From the NCBI GenBank assembly GCA_003255065.1, contig QAOA01000707.1, positions 1-64,000 on the forward strand: a stretch of DNA of 64,000 nt. Reading direction: 5' to 3'. The notes beneath the pieces are model-generated. The model was given only the letters and a program-made list of their open reading frames with translations. It ran no database searches and was not told the DNA's origin. The translations under genes were made by a program, and so were the position numbers. The stretch comes from Cercis canadensis (taxonomy: Eukaryota; Streptophyta; Magnoliopsida; Fabales; Fabaceae). Every line of letters begins with the position of its first letter. Positions within the stretch are counted from its first letter, which is position 1. Positions 25,001-37,477 of the stretch are shown here, in pieces.

Positions 25001-28000
25001 AGTGAGTTTATAGTATTGCCGTAAGCAAAAACTTCAATGATCCAACTTTTACTCAATGAGATTTGCTAACCTGTACAGAGGATATGCCACCCCATGCCCT
25101 CAAGAAGTCACCTTCATCAGGAAGCTTGAGTTTTGGCAGTGTCGGTGAATGATCAGAGCTTAACAAGTCAATATGTCCTTCCTGAAATGAAGCATAAAAC
25201 TGGTAAATTGATTGATCATACAGCCAAAGTAAGATATTGATTTGTAGTTTGGAGCAGAAGCTACCAATAATGCTTCCCACAATTTTTCTTTATTGGCTGC
25301 ATCACGAATAGGTGGGGAACACTTAAAACGAGTGTCTCCATCTTGTATCTCTTCAGATGAGAAAGCTAAGTAATGGGGACATGTTTCAACACTTACGCTG
25401 TCACCTCTACGTTTTGCTTCCTGTCGAATATAAATAAATAACAATATAACTCTCATATAATGAGATAAATAGTTTTCCTAAGTTTCTTTAACAAGAGAAG
25501 GGAGAGAGGACAAAAAGAATCAAATGAGGAAAAAGGTTATTTCCATATCTGTGAACTGAAACTTTCTTGGATCAGATTTCAGAGTCTTGATGCAGAATTA
25601 AGTTATTGACATTTTTTTATCATATTATCCCTCTCTCCTGTCTTCCTCTTCTAGGTTCTCCATCTTTCTCTAGGTTCACTCTTTCTTTTTCTTTTCCTGT
25701 TTCTCTCTCTTCTCTAGTTCTATATTAATCAGTATTAAAGCTATTTTGGTATATACCTAATTAAGAGACTTTCAATAAATAAGTCATGGCACCTATTACC
25801 AAGATTCCATATTGGGGGCATTTCATGGAAGCAAAATGGAAATATTTATTATAAGCTCAACATCATATCATCTAGAAGAAGTGAAGAACTTTCATTAAGT
25901 AATGGCATATGATAGTTAGTTATACAATGCATGGTTCACTCAAAATAAGGCATGAGCATTTTGATACCATTCTTATTTTTAATATAAAACTACTACTAAC
26001 TTCGGTTGACTTCAAGAACGATTATCACAATCATCATTCCAAAAAGCTCCCCATGATTGTCAATCTACAAGGAGAATTATGTTACTATCATAGAAACAGG
26101 ATATCTAGATGAAAAAACAAAGTTAACCTTAATCAGATCTAAGGAAGAACTTGAATCAGACAAGTGAACAATGTGGACATGTGCTCCTTCTAAAGGACCA
26201 CCATTTCTAGTGTCCTTTGTTACGTGTACGAGTTCTCTAATTGCTGCCTCCTCCCTGGTTTAGATATAAAGAAGAAGATAAGCAATTTATAAGAAAATTA
26301 ATGGCCCTTAAGCCAATCAAAGACATATGATACAATATGCTCATCTGATATCCACAATGGACTGGCATCATGGAAAAACATACTTCATGGATATTCCATT
26401 CATATCATTAGTTTGTCAAATGAAAGGTTAAAAAAAATTGCAACAATATATCCTAAACTAAGCCATAGGCATTTCCTTTTCTTAGGCCATTGCACAGCGG
26501 TAGCCTTCCTCTTACTAAACCACATACACACCTCTTTTGGCTAATAAAAGTGCCACCTTCTACTCCAGTAGGAGTTGAACCCAAATCTTCGAATGATAAT
26601 GACCAATTTTGGCCAAAACTCTTGGTACAAAATTGCATATATCTAAAGTCTAAGATAAACTAATCATAAATAATTACGATAAGTATAAGTAAGACTCTCA
26701 CCAATTCTATGTTTCAATAAGATTAGTGAGCATTATGACTTGTGTATCTGGACCAAATTTATAGCTCAACAGCATGCTTATTTGTCAGAAAGTAAAGCCA
26801 TCAATAATGTCCTACCATGAAGGTGGTCTAGTCTTGAGATAGGTTGAATAAGAACGTGGATCACCATTAACTTTAAGTTCCAAGTTATTTTCAGAATCTA
26901 GTTGAACCTCAGCATGCACAAGTAGAGGTCTTCTATATTTCGCCAACACAGACAATCCCTCCTAAAAAGTACATGATCCAACAGAAAAGAATCATGCAAT
27001 ATCACAGAGGAAAATGATTATGTAACTATAAAATAAATAAAATCACTTCAATTAGCAGATTTATTAATGAGGCAAAAAGTGAGTGCAGATGCAAGCAGAC
27101 CACTGTATATCAAACAAAGCTAGTAACTAGAACAGAGCATGCAAAGAATTGTGAGAAAATTGCTAGTAACTGATAATTTGAAAGGGACGTACCTTGATGT
27201 GATCAATATTTGTCATAGGAAAGTCATTAATTCCTGAAGGACACATGAAAGACTACAAATATAAAAAGAAAAATCAGTCGGACAAAAATGCAAAAGCCAT
27301 TAACATGCATATTTAAAATGGCATGATAGTGGGAAAAAATGGTGCGAATAATATTTGTCCTGTGTATGTATTAGAAGAATAGGTCCAGCCCAACTCTATG
27401 AGGCAACTTATGTCACTTGAAATATTTTGAAGTGATAAGTTAAATGCCAAAAGGAAGAGCAAGCTATAGATTCCAACGTAACAAGTGAACCTATCTTAAC
27501 AATATTTTTTTTAAGTTGAGTGGGAGGTAAAGGGCCAATGAGGAGGTACAGGTAGATAAGGAAATAATTCAGGGATTCCTAAAAGATTCTGTAAGAACTA
27601 CTTCAAAGATATATACCAACAAGAGACTAAAAATGTCCAAAATCCATAGACTATCACCACTACAGTAAAGATCCTTAGCCCACCTACTTCTAAGAAATAG
27701 TACTAATGGTATGTAGCCGAGTGGCCTCTAAGCAGAGTTACATCAGTAATGCATCAGTCTTCAAATAGTTAGTAGTTACCTTTACACCAAGAACACCAGC
27801 ACTTAAAAGACCATCCAGAATACTGCTATTAAGTACATTCTCAGGGATTAGCCCTCCCCAGAAACCTGTCAATGCAAGAGTTTTTCAGAAACTATTGGTT
27901 TTATGCCAAGGTAGAAGTCATTGATCATACCACAATCGACATAGATTTTCTTCTCAGCAGCCTCAAGCTGTAAACAAAGAGGTGGAAGACAATATTAGGA

Positions 28001-30220
28001 AAACCAAAATTAGTTAAATTCAACAGTTTGTAATAAGGGACCAAGATCCAATACCAAAAATGGCAGCTTTACTGGATATTAGAATATTAAACACCTAGAG
28101 AGTATAAATAGTATATTTCAGAAGGAACAGTTTCTCCTTCTCCCTCTTTGATATAAATGAATTCATCATAAGAGAAGTGATATGTGCCAATGTAAATCAT
28201 TGATCAATCACTGATACCTTAAGTTCAAGTGTTTCTTTAGACACAGTTGTGGGGTGATTGTTCAGAGGCATGTCAACCACTGTTGTTATGCCACCTGTTG
28301 TAACATAGTATTGGCATAGATCTTAATTATGCATAAAAACAAAATAAGATAAATAAACAGTTAAGAAAACATAACAACAATAGGCACATTCAGGATGACC
28401 ACTACCATTAACTGCAGAGAGGAAACAATTGATTGAAGAAGTCCAGAAACATCAGGTGAGGACTCATGACAACGTCATATCATATATCTCATCTGAAGTT
28501 TTTTTTTTTTTTTGNNNNNNNNNNNNNNNNNNNNNNNNNNNNNNNNNNNNNNNNNNNNNNNNNNNNNNNNNNNNNNNNNNNNNNNNNNNNNNNNNNNNNN
28601 NNNNNNNNNNNNNNNNNNNNNNNNNNNNNNNNNNNNNNNNNNNNNNNNNNNNNATACTATCATTAAAGAAAACTTCTGTACTACTAGAGGAAGAATATTT
28701 GCGCACCAGCAGCAGCAGCTTTAGTCCCAGTAAGAAATCCCTCCCATTCAGTTCTTCCTGGTTCATCAAGATGCACATGCCTGCAAAAAGTAAATCACAT
28801 ATCTGATCTGATTTGAGTATATTACGGTAACATCCTCCCAATCATTGTGATCCCAAGAGAGATCTATACATCTTAGAAAAGATTTTTATTTTAACACTAA
28901 TCTCTACAGCTTTCACCTATTTTTCTTCGCATCTCCTATCCCTAAATATCTAGATGTATTGCACAATAAATCAATGACTATGTGCTTTTTAGACCATGCA
29001 TTAAACAGAACTGTAAGTAGAAAGAAATAAACACATCTTACGCATCAATTAACCCAGGCATGACAACAGCCTCTCCATAGTCAATTACTTTTTTCTGCTT
29101 AGAATTACCATGCGGTATATCTCCTTTAACAATAGAGATGATCTTCCCTTGATTTATCTCCACTGCTTAGTTCAGCCATTCACACAGAAAATGATCAGCA
29201 TAAACAGTCAAGGTCAGGTGAAAGAATAAAATTTACAATTGCAATAATAGTCATTGTAGAAACACATTGGACAAAAGCCCATGGTTAATGGCCATACAGT
29301 ACGATCCTTGGGCTAGTTAGAGACCTAAATTCTAGTCATTAGACAACTCTTTATGCTCTAGCATATTGAAAAATTATATGTTCTCTTTTCTTACTTTCTA
29401 CACATTTCTATTCAAGCATACCTCTAACTTCCACGTGATAAATTGAAAAAAATTAAAAATTGGAAAAGTGTACATGATCAATGATTAAACCAAGACCTGA
29501 ACCAGAAATGACCCCATCAGGGGTCACAATGCGCTTGCTGGATATCCAATAATGGCAATACGGAAGAAGGCTGCACTCATCCAAGGGTGCCTGTTACACA
29601 CAGAACATCATCAAACTCCATATCAATAAAACCCATATTCTTCCATTTTCAGACAACCAGTGTGAATGCTACAGAGAAACCCACCAAGTAATTTCACACT
29701 AGTTGAGCACAACAAATGATAGCACAAATTTCAAAGTTAAATTGTCAAAATAGCTAATTGGCAAAACCATTAGTTTATTTTCCACTTTAAAGCCACGAAT
29801 TTGCTTAAAGATCAATATTTTAAGTAAAACAGTAAGACAGGTCAGGTTGCAGACAGAATATAGGAATAAACCACCAGTTAATTTCATACTTGTTGAGCAT
29901 TACAGCAAATGGTGACATGAATTTCAAAAGTCAACTTGTCATAATAGCCAATTGGGCAAAATCATAAGTTGACTTACCCACTTTAAAGTCACAATTTTGC
30001 TTAAAAGATCATTGATTTTATGCAGAAAGTAAGACACCCCAGATTGCTAACAGAATAAAATAAGAATTACCAACCAATTAATTTTGCTTAAAAGATTACT
30101 GATTTTATGCAGAAAGTAAGACAACCCCGGATTGCAAACAGAATAAAATAAAAATGACCCACCAATTAATTTTGCTTAAAGTCATATTTTGCTTAAAAGA
30201 TTACTGATTTAATACAAAAG
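22091..30220. repeat. Segmental duplication, copy B (right), direct orientation
   Basis: Partner of 4626-18115. It carries the intact allantoinase gene and lacks the copia element, solo LTR and MITE, so it shows the empty sites for all three. Bases 22091-23161 are 3' flank with no other gene. Beyond about 30,220 it continues into ALN exon 1, which copy A lacks. Confidence 0.9.
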
Positions 30221-30382
30221 TAAGACAACCCAGGTCGCAGAACCAGAGAGGAAAATGAATCGACAGTGGACCTTTTTCAGAGGAAACAAGTTGACCGTGT
30301 GGGAATCCTGAAAGTTAAAAAAGATCAGCAAAGAGGCGAGCAATGCTAACAGAGGCAATAGCCGCCATAGAAGATTATCCAT
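23162..30382 (-). CDS. ALN: Allantoinase, 15 exons, intact
   Basis: Allantoinase (EC 3.5.2.5) hydrolyses allantoin to allantoate in purine breakdown; in plants it is linked to the ER. Exons from the start: 30272-30382, 29497-29590, 29042-29162, 28707-28780, 28218-28294, 27931-27967, 27780-27865, 27193-27252, 26816-26961, 26128-26254, 25265-25420, 25071-25181, 24368-24478, 23811-23909, 23162-23290. The phases agree at every join and give 512 codons, close to the 506 of Arabidopsis ALN. Residues 1-25 form a hydrophobic N-terminal anchor. The metal site of this amidohydrolase family is complete: H110 and H112 (HVHLDEPGR), K200 (GVLGVK, the carbamylated lysine), H236 (LLVHAE), H299 (HIVHLS), D373 (SSDHSP). 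VDCG at 170-172 is unusual (copy A has VDVG). Intron 4 contains the N gap. The only intact copy here. Confidence 0.96.
28515..28653. other. Assembly gap (139 N) in ALN intron 4
   Basis: The Ns start right after a poly-T run and one G. The homologous site in copy A has poly-T, 23 G and a TGG repeat, so the missing sequence is probably the same kind of tract. It does not touch an exon. Confidence 0.95.
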
Positions 30383-30426
30383 TTCTCAGTTCTGCTCCAC
30401 AGTCACACTAGTCTACTGATCTCTTA

Positions 30427-30433
30427 CTTTATA
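30427..30433 (-). promoter_or_regulatory. TATA-like box of ALN
   Basis: TATAAAG on the minus strand lies about 45 bases before the ALN ATG. With the usual spacing the transcript would start about 15-20 bases before the ATG. Placement by spacing only. Confidence 0.35.
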
Positions 30434-31427
30434 GTTTATTCAGCCCTCTCTGCTCAGTAACAGTGAGCTCGTTGCTCTGTTTGACTCTAGTTGGTTATGT
30501 CAGTGGCGTGAGTTTATGTAAAACACACATTTTAGCTTTTAGGCACAAGACTTATCATTAGTTTCTCATCATTATATTTTACGGTCGTAAGAAGATTAGC
30601 AGTAATAATACAATACGACGTGGTGCTTGTAAGTTATAACTTTTTTGTACTTTTGAATGTAATTTTAGATTAAATTCATAAATTATAAGGACGATTTTAA
30701 TGCTATTTGATTATAAATTGGTTGGTCTCTTTTTTCATTTTTAAAAAATGTATATAAAGTCTTAACGATTCTTTTTGTTATTGAATATCTCAAATTCAAT
30801 TAAACTATTAAAGTAATTTTTTAGGGGTTAAGTGATAATAAAAATTTATTTAGTTGATTAATATAAAAAAATTTAAATAATATAAAAAAATCTTTTAAGA
30901 TTGATGTAACTTTTGTGACATTTCTTAAGAATTAAAAATAATTATTAATTTTTTTTTGTGATTTATAAAAGGTTTTAATTATTTTATTGACATAATAATA
31001 TATTATTAGATAATACTATAAAATAATTTTATATTGATAATAAATTAAATTTAAACTCAATTTTTATTTTGTAACATAAATAGTCAAAAACACAAGCAAG
31101 ATTAAGGTTTTCAATTTAAATTTGTATTTTTAACTAAAAAACTTAACTTTATACAATTATAAATATTATTCTTTTTCTTTGTCTAATGAAATACTTTAAT
31201 AATTGAAAAATATTTTTTTTCTTGCCATCTCATATCCACGAATGACTGGTCCGAACCGATGCATCGAGTCCATCCGCGAAACTCGGACCATTGGCAATTA
31301 AATGCACCAGGAACCGCGGATTTACAAGTAAATGACTTAACTACCCTTGTCTAATTACACCCTTCTCTTTCACCTTTCTCTCCTCCCTTTTGGGAGAAAG
31401 GAGATTCTGAAGAACACATCACAAAGG
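30434..31427. other. Divergent intergenic region between ALN and the CX3C gene
   Basis: About 1 kb between two divergent start codons (30382 minus, 31428 plus). It is mostly AT-rich, with a GC-richer part at about 31240-31320 just before the CX3C gene. It must hold both promoters. No clear TATA box was found for the plus-strand gene. Confidence 0.5.
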
Positions 31428-34400
31428 ATGTTACCGCAGCAATGGGCGTCTCCATGTGGAAACGAATGCACCCATAAATATGCAGCTCTTACGCAAATTC
31501 CATGTACCCTTTTTCTCATTCTGTTCCAAGTCTGTCTTTTTAAATCTTTCCTTTTTTGAAATATTTTCTACGGCTGACTAATCTGGTTCTGGTAAATATA
31601 TGTATATTTGTTCTTGGGTTTTGGAATTGCATAATCCATTTCATTGCCCATCATGTAATTTTTTGTGGATATTGAATATCTTAGTAGCTGATGTGTACAA
31701 TGGCATTTAATTCTGTTTTTCCAAATATTGTGGGCCTTTGCAAAGCGCTTTTTTGGTGATTACTGGTAAATGAATTGTAACAAATGACTCTTAGTTTGTG
31801 TATGGGTTTTCAAAGGCATAATAAGCTCAAAAAACCAGTTGATGTTTCAAATTCTTATGGGTGGGAAATTAGGAATTGTTGTAGAATCAATATCTCCTTA
31901 GATGGATAAATGGTACCAAAATACTGTGCTCCTACCATCTGTAGATGCATCCTTTTCAGTTAAATAGTCTAGTATTAGCAGGATGATGTAAATATTGTGT
32001 TCTACAGAACAATTTCTGTGCGCAAGTGTGATTGCATTTAGGTGACCCAAGAAGCAATACACCAGGCTCATTTGAAGTTTTCTTAGCAATTATGGTTGGT
32101 ATAGGAACCAGACTCATTAAGTGATATATTTAAGAAGTGGGCTGCATTGCCTGATCACTTTGATTCCTCCCTCCCCTTATGAATGCTGGCTATCACCATA
32201 TTTATCCACTGGATAGAAAAAGTGAATCTTGTTGTCAGCGTGTGTATGCTGTGTTGGTTGGTTTTGGTTCTGTACTCAAATTCATTTTGGGGATATATGT
32301 TAATAACTGCTTCTGTTATTGTAGGGCGAGTATTCTGCAAAAAGGGGTGCAACTCGAATGGAGAGACATGGGAAGAATGTGAGATCACATTGCTGCTTTA
32401 TATTACTTTTTCTTGTGAATGATTTATAGATGAATTCTTTTTTCATTCAAAATCTTATGGTTCTCAGTTTCTGGTGTTTCTGCATCTATACTAGCATAAT
32501 GGTAACTGAATTTTGGTTCTTTCCTTGAATTCTAATTAGTTATTTCAAGATAGTCAAACATAATTTCTTGAGTGACAGACTTCACATTTCACAAGCAAAG
32601 AAGAATTTAAACTATATAGTTTTATATTAACTTTTTATTGAAGCAGTGCAGCTTGCACCCAAAATTTTGAACTAGGGATTTACCATTTTAGGGAGCAGAG
32701 CTACTTGGCTGATTAGAATTGACATCTTTTGTGAATTGGCATCTCTAAAGCTTACTTGGTTTTTCAATTTATTTTTTGGCACATTCTTAGAAAAAGAAAA
32801 AGATATGGCAAGTCCCCAATTTATGTAGTTATTCCAGACATCAAGTAATAGTAGGCCATACCCTTAGTTGAAACCACTTACAGTAGGAGCCTAGTCTAGA
32901 TTTTTCATATGATCAGGGGCCTTAGCACATTTTCGATTGTCTCACTATGCACTAAACCTTGATATGATAGTTTGGCTTTCCTAACTCAAAGAAAGTGTGA
33001 TTCTAAAAGTAGGACTTGCAAGTTGATAGTGATTGATTATAATGTACAAATGATAGAGCTTCGGTTGACCAGGCTTGGAGGAGTGCAATCACATATGCTA
33101 CAAGGACCCTGTACTAAAGGACCAGCAGTGGAGTGCTTACATTGACCGTTCTCCTGGAGCTGCTAGTTATTCTGAGGTATTCTCTATTCTTGTCCATGCT
33201 TCTTTCACTTGCTATAGTGGTAATTGTGACGTTTGACACAATTTTATAAGGTTTTGCTGTTGCAATATTTATTAGGGTTTTCTGAGATTATTTTTTATTT
33301 GGAGGGACATTATTGTTCTTTTATGGTCTTTTGCTTAGTTAATGCAAGCATGAGCCATTCCATTCTACAATTGTGTTTTGCTCCAGCAGAGTTTATGGGA
33401 AGAAACTTTGCTTGTTTGACATGCTCTGAGAAATTATGGTCAAATGGTTGCTGTTAACGTATGTGTCAACTGCTTGGTGAAGCACAGATAGCTTTATTGG
33501 TTGTAAAGGATATGATGTCCTGGGTTGTCTAAGGCTAAGGATGAGGAAAGAACTATGTGGTCTCTATCGTTTGTTGGTAGGAATATGTGAATGAAGCCCA
33601 AAACGGGGAAAGAACTTACACTGAAGCAGCACATTATAGTTCCAAGCATCCAAAGAGTGAAAGAGACCTTTTGGCCTGAAGGAAAGTATTCTAGGCAGTT
33701 GCTATTTTATTAGCATCTTTGGGTCAAATACAGTCACAAATTAGTTCAAACTGTAATTTAAACAACCATTTCAAGGGACTGAAGCTTTGATCAACATATC
33801 TTACTTTTGTGGACCGTAGCATTGGACTTTATACCTGGAAGCTTTAAGGAAATGTAACATGCATGTGTTTAATTGGGGATCGTATGTGTAAGAATGATAA
33901 AGGATCAAGTAGATAATTTATTGTTGCACTGTTGGCAGCTTTGTTTTGTGGTGTTTTCCTGGTTTAGTGTGCAGTGGGTGGTGTGTTCTTCTGTGAAGAA
34001 TTGTTGAGCTATATGAAGAGAGGTCCAGGAGACAGAAAAGGGGTGTAATTTGGAGAGCAGGCCTGCTTGCTGCGATTATTATATGATTGATATCTTTGGC
34101 TTGAGGGTTTCTCTTTTCAATAGTAAGTTGAAATAGGAGCTTGAGAGTAGCTTTATGTGATGTTTGTATGATTGGTGTACTGCATGGTGACCTTTCTTAA
34201 GTACTTTCCTAAATTTGATGGGTTGTATGAATTTCAAGTCATAACTCCCTTTGCTTTTACTTTTTATGCACATAACCGGTGTACTTGGGTTGCATTCCCT
34301 TGGCCTTGGTGCCTTTTAAATGAGAGAGAGATAAAACCCTCGTCTAATTGGAATGCTATAATATCTGGAGTGTATTGATATTTATTTGATATTACAGAAG

Positions 34401-35378
34401 AAAGGTTGAATTAAATGAAAATTTGAGGTTACTTTGAGATTATTTTTAAGTTTTTTTCTAATGGACTTTCCATCTCGTTCAGCTTCATCAATGTTAGTCT
34501 TGCTTCTTGCTCACAGCTATGAGTATCCTCAAATTTTACTCTATTCTATCCATGTCCTCACTATAATACTATCAAATTTGCCATAAGCTCAAAGCTTTAA
34601 TACTTAAATGCTGAGGGAAAGGAAATGGGATTCGTTTATGGTGATTATTTTTCTCCTTTGGGTAATACGATGTATCGCGGTGTATTAAAATGGTAACCAG
34701 TGGAGCGATGTGGTTTGGTTCTGTGATTTTTCTTGATTTACTTATCTGTGTATGAAGTTTGAGATACATAGTTGGACCTGTTTTCTAGCTGTGTTTCTCT
34801 ATACTTCTTCATTCAAAATGAAAATGTCCATATGCAGGGCAATGGGATCCACGCCACAATGGAGGAGTATTAGAACTTATTAATAATATATATGCTCATG
34901 CTCCCAATCACTCGCAACATGCTTGTAGCTTTATTATGGCTTAAGATTGACCATGGTCAGTTCAGTATGACTGTCTTTAAAAATTAATGATGGTTGATCC
35001 CTTCCTGTACAGGAATGCTTCCACGCTTGTGTATCTGGCTGTGGTTTCAAGGTCAGTTTGATCTCAATAATTGGTTATATCATGCATTTTTCATATCAGC
35101 TTTTTAAGCTGTTACTGGAGGATTACCAATTCTCTTTATGTGTATTATATAGCAAGTGTGCAACTTTCCTTTTTATTCAATGTGAAGAATCTGCAGAATT
35201 CACATGTATAATGATCCAATCTTGTCTTTGCATGTTGCAGTTTGACATTAAACCAGATAAAGTTGATAAAGTTTGTCCTAACAGGCCACCAAAGCCACCC
35301 CCTGTTGAGAAGCCGAGCAGGCCACCGTCCATAGAACCTGTTGATCCGCCTGATGATATGCCCGGCACTTCTGCATAG
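31428..35378 (+). CDS. Small cysteine-rich CX3C-repeat protein, uncharacterised
   Basis: Five exons join in frame: 31428-31503, 32325-32378, 33073-33176, 35013-35051, 35241-35378, giving 136 residues. All introns are GT-AG and the phases agree. Eleven cysteines are arranged as CX3C units: C10/C14, C30/C34, C44/C48/C52, C80/C84/C88, plus C103. The core reads CNSNGETWEECLEECN and later YIDRSPGAASYSEECFHAC. The tail (about 104-136) is proline-rich and acidic, ending DDMPGTSA. There is no signal peptide or membrane segment. The spacing suggests metal binding or paired helices held by disulphides, as in CX3C or CX9C mitochondrial proteins, but I do not recognise the family and assign no function. 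An upstream in-frame ATG at 31347 exists; the later ATG is chosen because the cysteine pattern starts just after it. Confidence 0.85.
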
Positions 35379-36395
35379 TGAGAGACAAACTAATTTTACA
35401 GCTAAACATATACTTAACAATTTTTGGTTAGCCATATTTTTGCAGGAATTTCAATTTTCAGCTCACATCCTGCTTCGGATTAGCATGATTTAGGCCCATT
35501 TTGTTGACAACAGTTTGTCTGTTTACCATCTTTTTGTTTTGAGATTGTAGAGGCTTCATGTTGCCTCAAAGCTGGGAATCTGGAAATTTTGATAGTTGGA
35601 TAGCTAAAATTGTAACTGTGGTTCTGTTAATTTTATTACAAGAAAGTTGTTACCCTGAATTATTTTTTTTGCAGTTTTCTATATGCTTATACAGTTCTGG
35701 TTACTATCCTTTCTGTATCTTTATCTCTATCAACCATGGTGAATGATGGCCATTTTTTGGGGGGCAAGTTTACGTTGTTTCAATCTCACCAAATGGAGTT
35801 TCTACCAATAACGCGTCTTTTACAGTTGACGAAGTTGGATTTGTTTGTGAATTTCATGGTTACTTGAGTTGTGGAAAGATTTTTATCTTTTGACACTATT
35901 TCTTGGAGGAAGTGCTATGTATGTAATGCATTAGTCACGATTGCAACATAAGTGATTGCTAAATATGATACTCTGGTAATTTGTGAATTTTGTGTTTGAA
36001 TCTGAACAATATATTGAAGATTGTTAAAGTTTTAAGTTAGTTCACTAAATCTAACATATTACAAATTTTGAACTCATTAAATACTCATGCTTCTTCACGT
36101 TCTATTTTCCCCTTTAAAATTAATTTAATAAAACTAAATTATGTATATTTAACAATCGGCTTAAAATTGTTAAAATAATAATTTGTTAGCTAAAATATTG
36201 GTGATTATGTGCATTTTATTTTAGCATGTGGTTTAACATGGGTTGGCTTATTTGATTGAAGGAATATATGTTAAGTTTTTCTTTTAATCAAAAGTCTTGT
36301 TTGGTGGGGCAACCCTAGCTTTTTTTTGGGTTTAATTGGACCTTGAGAGTAATTTTATGAGTGAATCTTATCTTCTCTAATAATATTAGAGTAAT
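35379..36395. other. 3' flank and intergenic DNA
   Basis: Probably includes the 3' UTR of the CX3C gene. T-rich with no further coding signal. Confidence 0.5.
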
Positions 36396-36404
36396 TTATT
36401 TTTA

Positions 36405-36774
36405 GAGTAAAACCCCTTTTTGGTCCCTGAAAAATTCAACGATGGACAAGTTAGTCTCCCAAAAATGTTCGCTGACAATTTCGTCCTCAAATTATGGTTC
36501 TGTACGACAAATTAGTCCTCGAAAAATTTTCACTGACAATTTAGTCCTCAAATTATGGTTCCGTACGACAAATTAGTCATCAGTTGAGGATTAATTCGAG
36601 GACTAATTTGTCGTATGAAACCATAATTCGAGGACTAAATTGTCATCGAATATAATTCGATGACTAATTTGTCGTACGGAACCATAATTCGAGGACGAAA
36701 TTGTCAGCGAACATTTTTGGAAGACTAACTTGTCGATCACTAAATAATTCAGGGACCAAAAAGGGGTTTTACTC
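36405..36774. mobile_element. Mutator-like MITE with perfect 9-bp target duplication
   Basis: A 370-bp element with long inverted ends: GAGTAAAACCCCTTTTTGG on the left and its counterpart ending GGGGTTTTACTC on the right. The two halves pair over most of their length and repeat the unit CGTACGACAAATTAGTC. It is flanked by TTATTTTTA at 36396-36404 and 36775-36783, a perfect 9-bp repeat, which is the hallmark size for Mutator transposition. It has no coding capacity. Confidence 0.92.
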
Positions 36775-36783
36775 TTATTTTTA

Positions 36784-37477
36784 TTACCATCTTTAGTTAC
36801 TAAAAAAATATTATTAGTGCTTGAATCTTTGGCATAAACTAAATTAATAGGCTATAATAAAGACAAATCTTCTTATTTTGTATACATATGAAGCTTGATA
36901 TTTATAATTTTTTATCCGAATTTTTTTAATTTATACATGAACAACATCTTTAAAATTTATTATTTATGTCCAAGGTATTATAATTTATTGTGTTGCATTA
37001 AAAATTTAAAGAAAAATTAAAAAAGCATTTGTAAGTTGTAACGATGCTGAAAAGAAATATATATATATATATATATATATACCGTGCCAATAACGAAAAC
37101 AAAAAAAGCTAATGAACCTCTCTTTTTTCCCCCTTTGTTCTCAATTCACTAAGTTTGTTTACTTGTACCATATAATAATACAGTCACGGAGCAGCGTTGA
37201 TGGAACTAAGCTACTGGCTTCTCTTGTGCACCTCCTTCAATAGAAGTTGCAGTATTGAATTCCGCCAAGTTACAGTCACCGAAGAGGATGCCTCTGTTGC
37301 GTTGCTTGGGGTGAATGCTCTACAATGATTCTGAAATCTGAGATTTTGTATTTGGATTTCAAAAAGTTTCAGTTTTTTTTTTTTTCGTTTAGCTTGATTG
37401 TTCAAGCTCTGTAAAGACCCCTTTTACTAGAATCTGATAAAAACAGAAGAAAAAGAGAATAAGGAATTGTTATCAGA
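36784..37477. other. Upstream region of TFB2
   Basis: AT-rich, with an (AT)n microsatellite at about 37057-37081. The GC-richer part from about 37,180 to the ATG at 37478 is likely 5' UTR and promoter. Confidence 0.5.

Noticed and set aside
28429-28841. Open frames made mostly of X
   Set aside because: They run through the N gap; the ends are ALN exon 4 or its antisense.
35145-35435. Minus-strand frames of 63-96 codons
   Set aside because: Antisense to the last exon of the CX3C gene.
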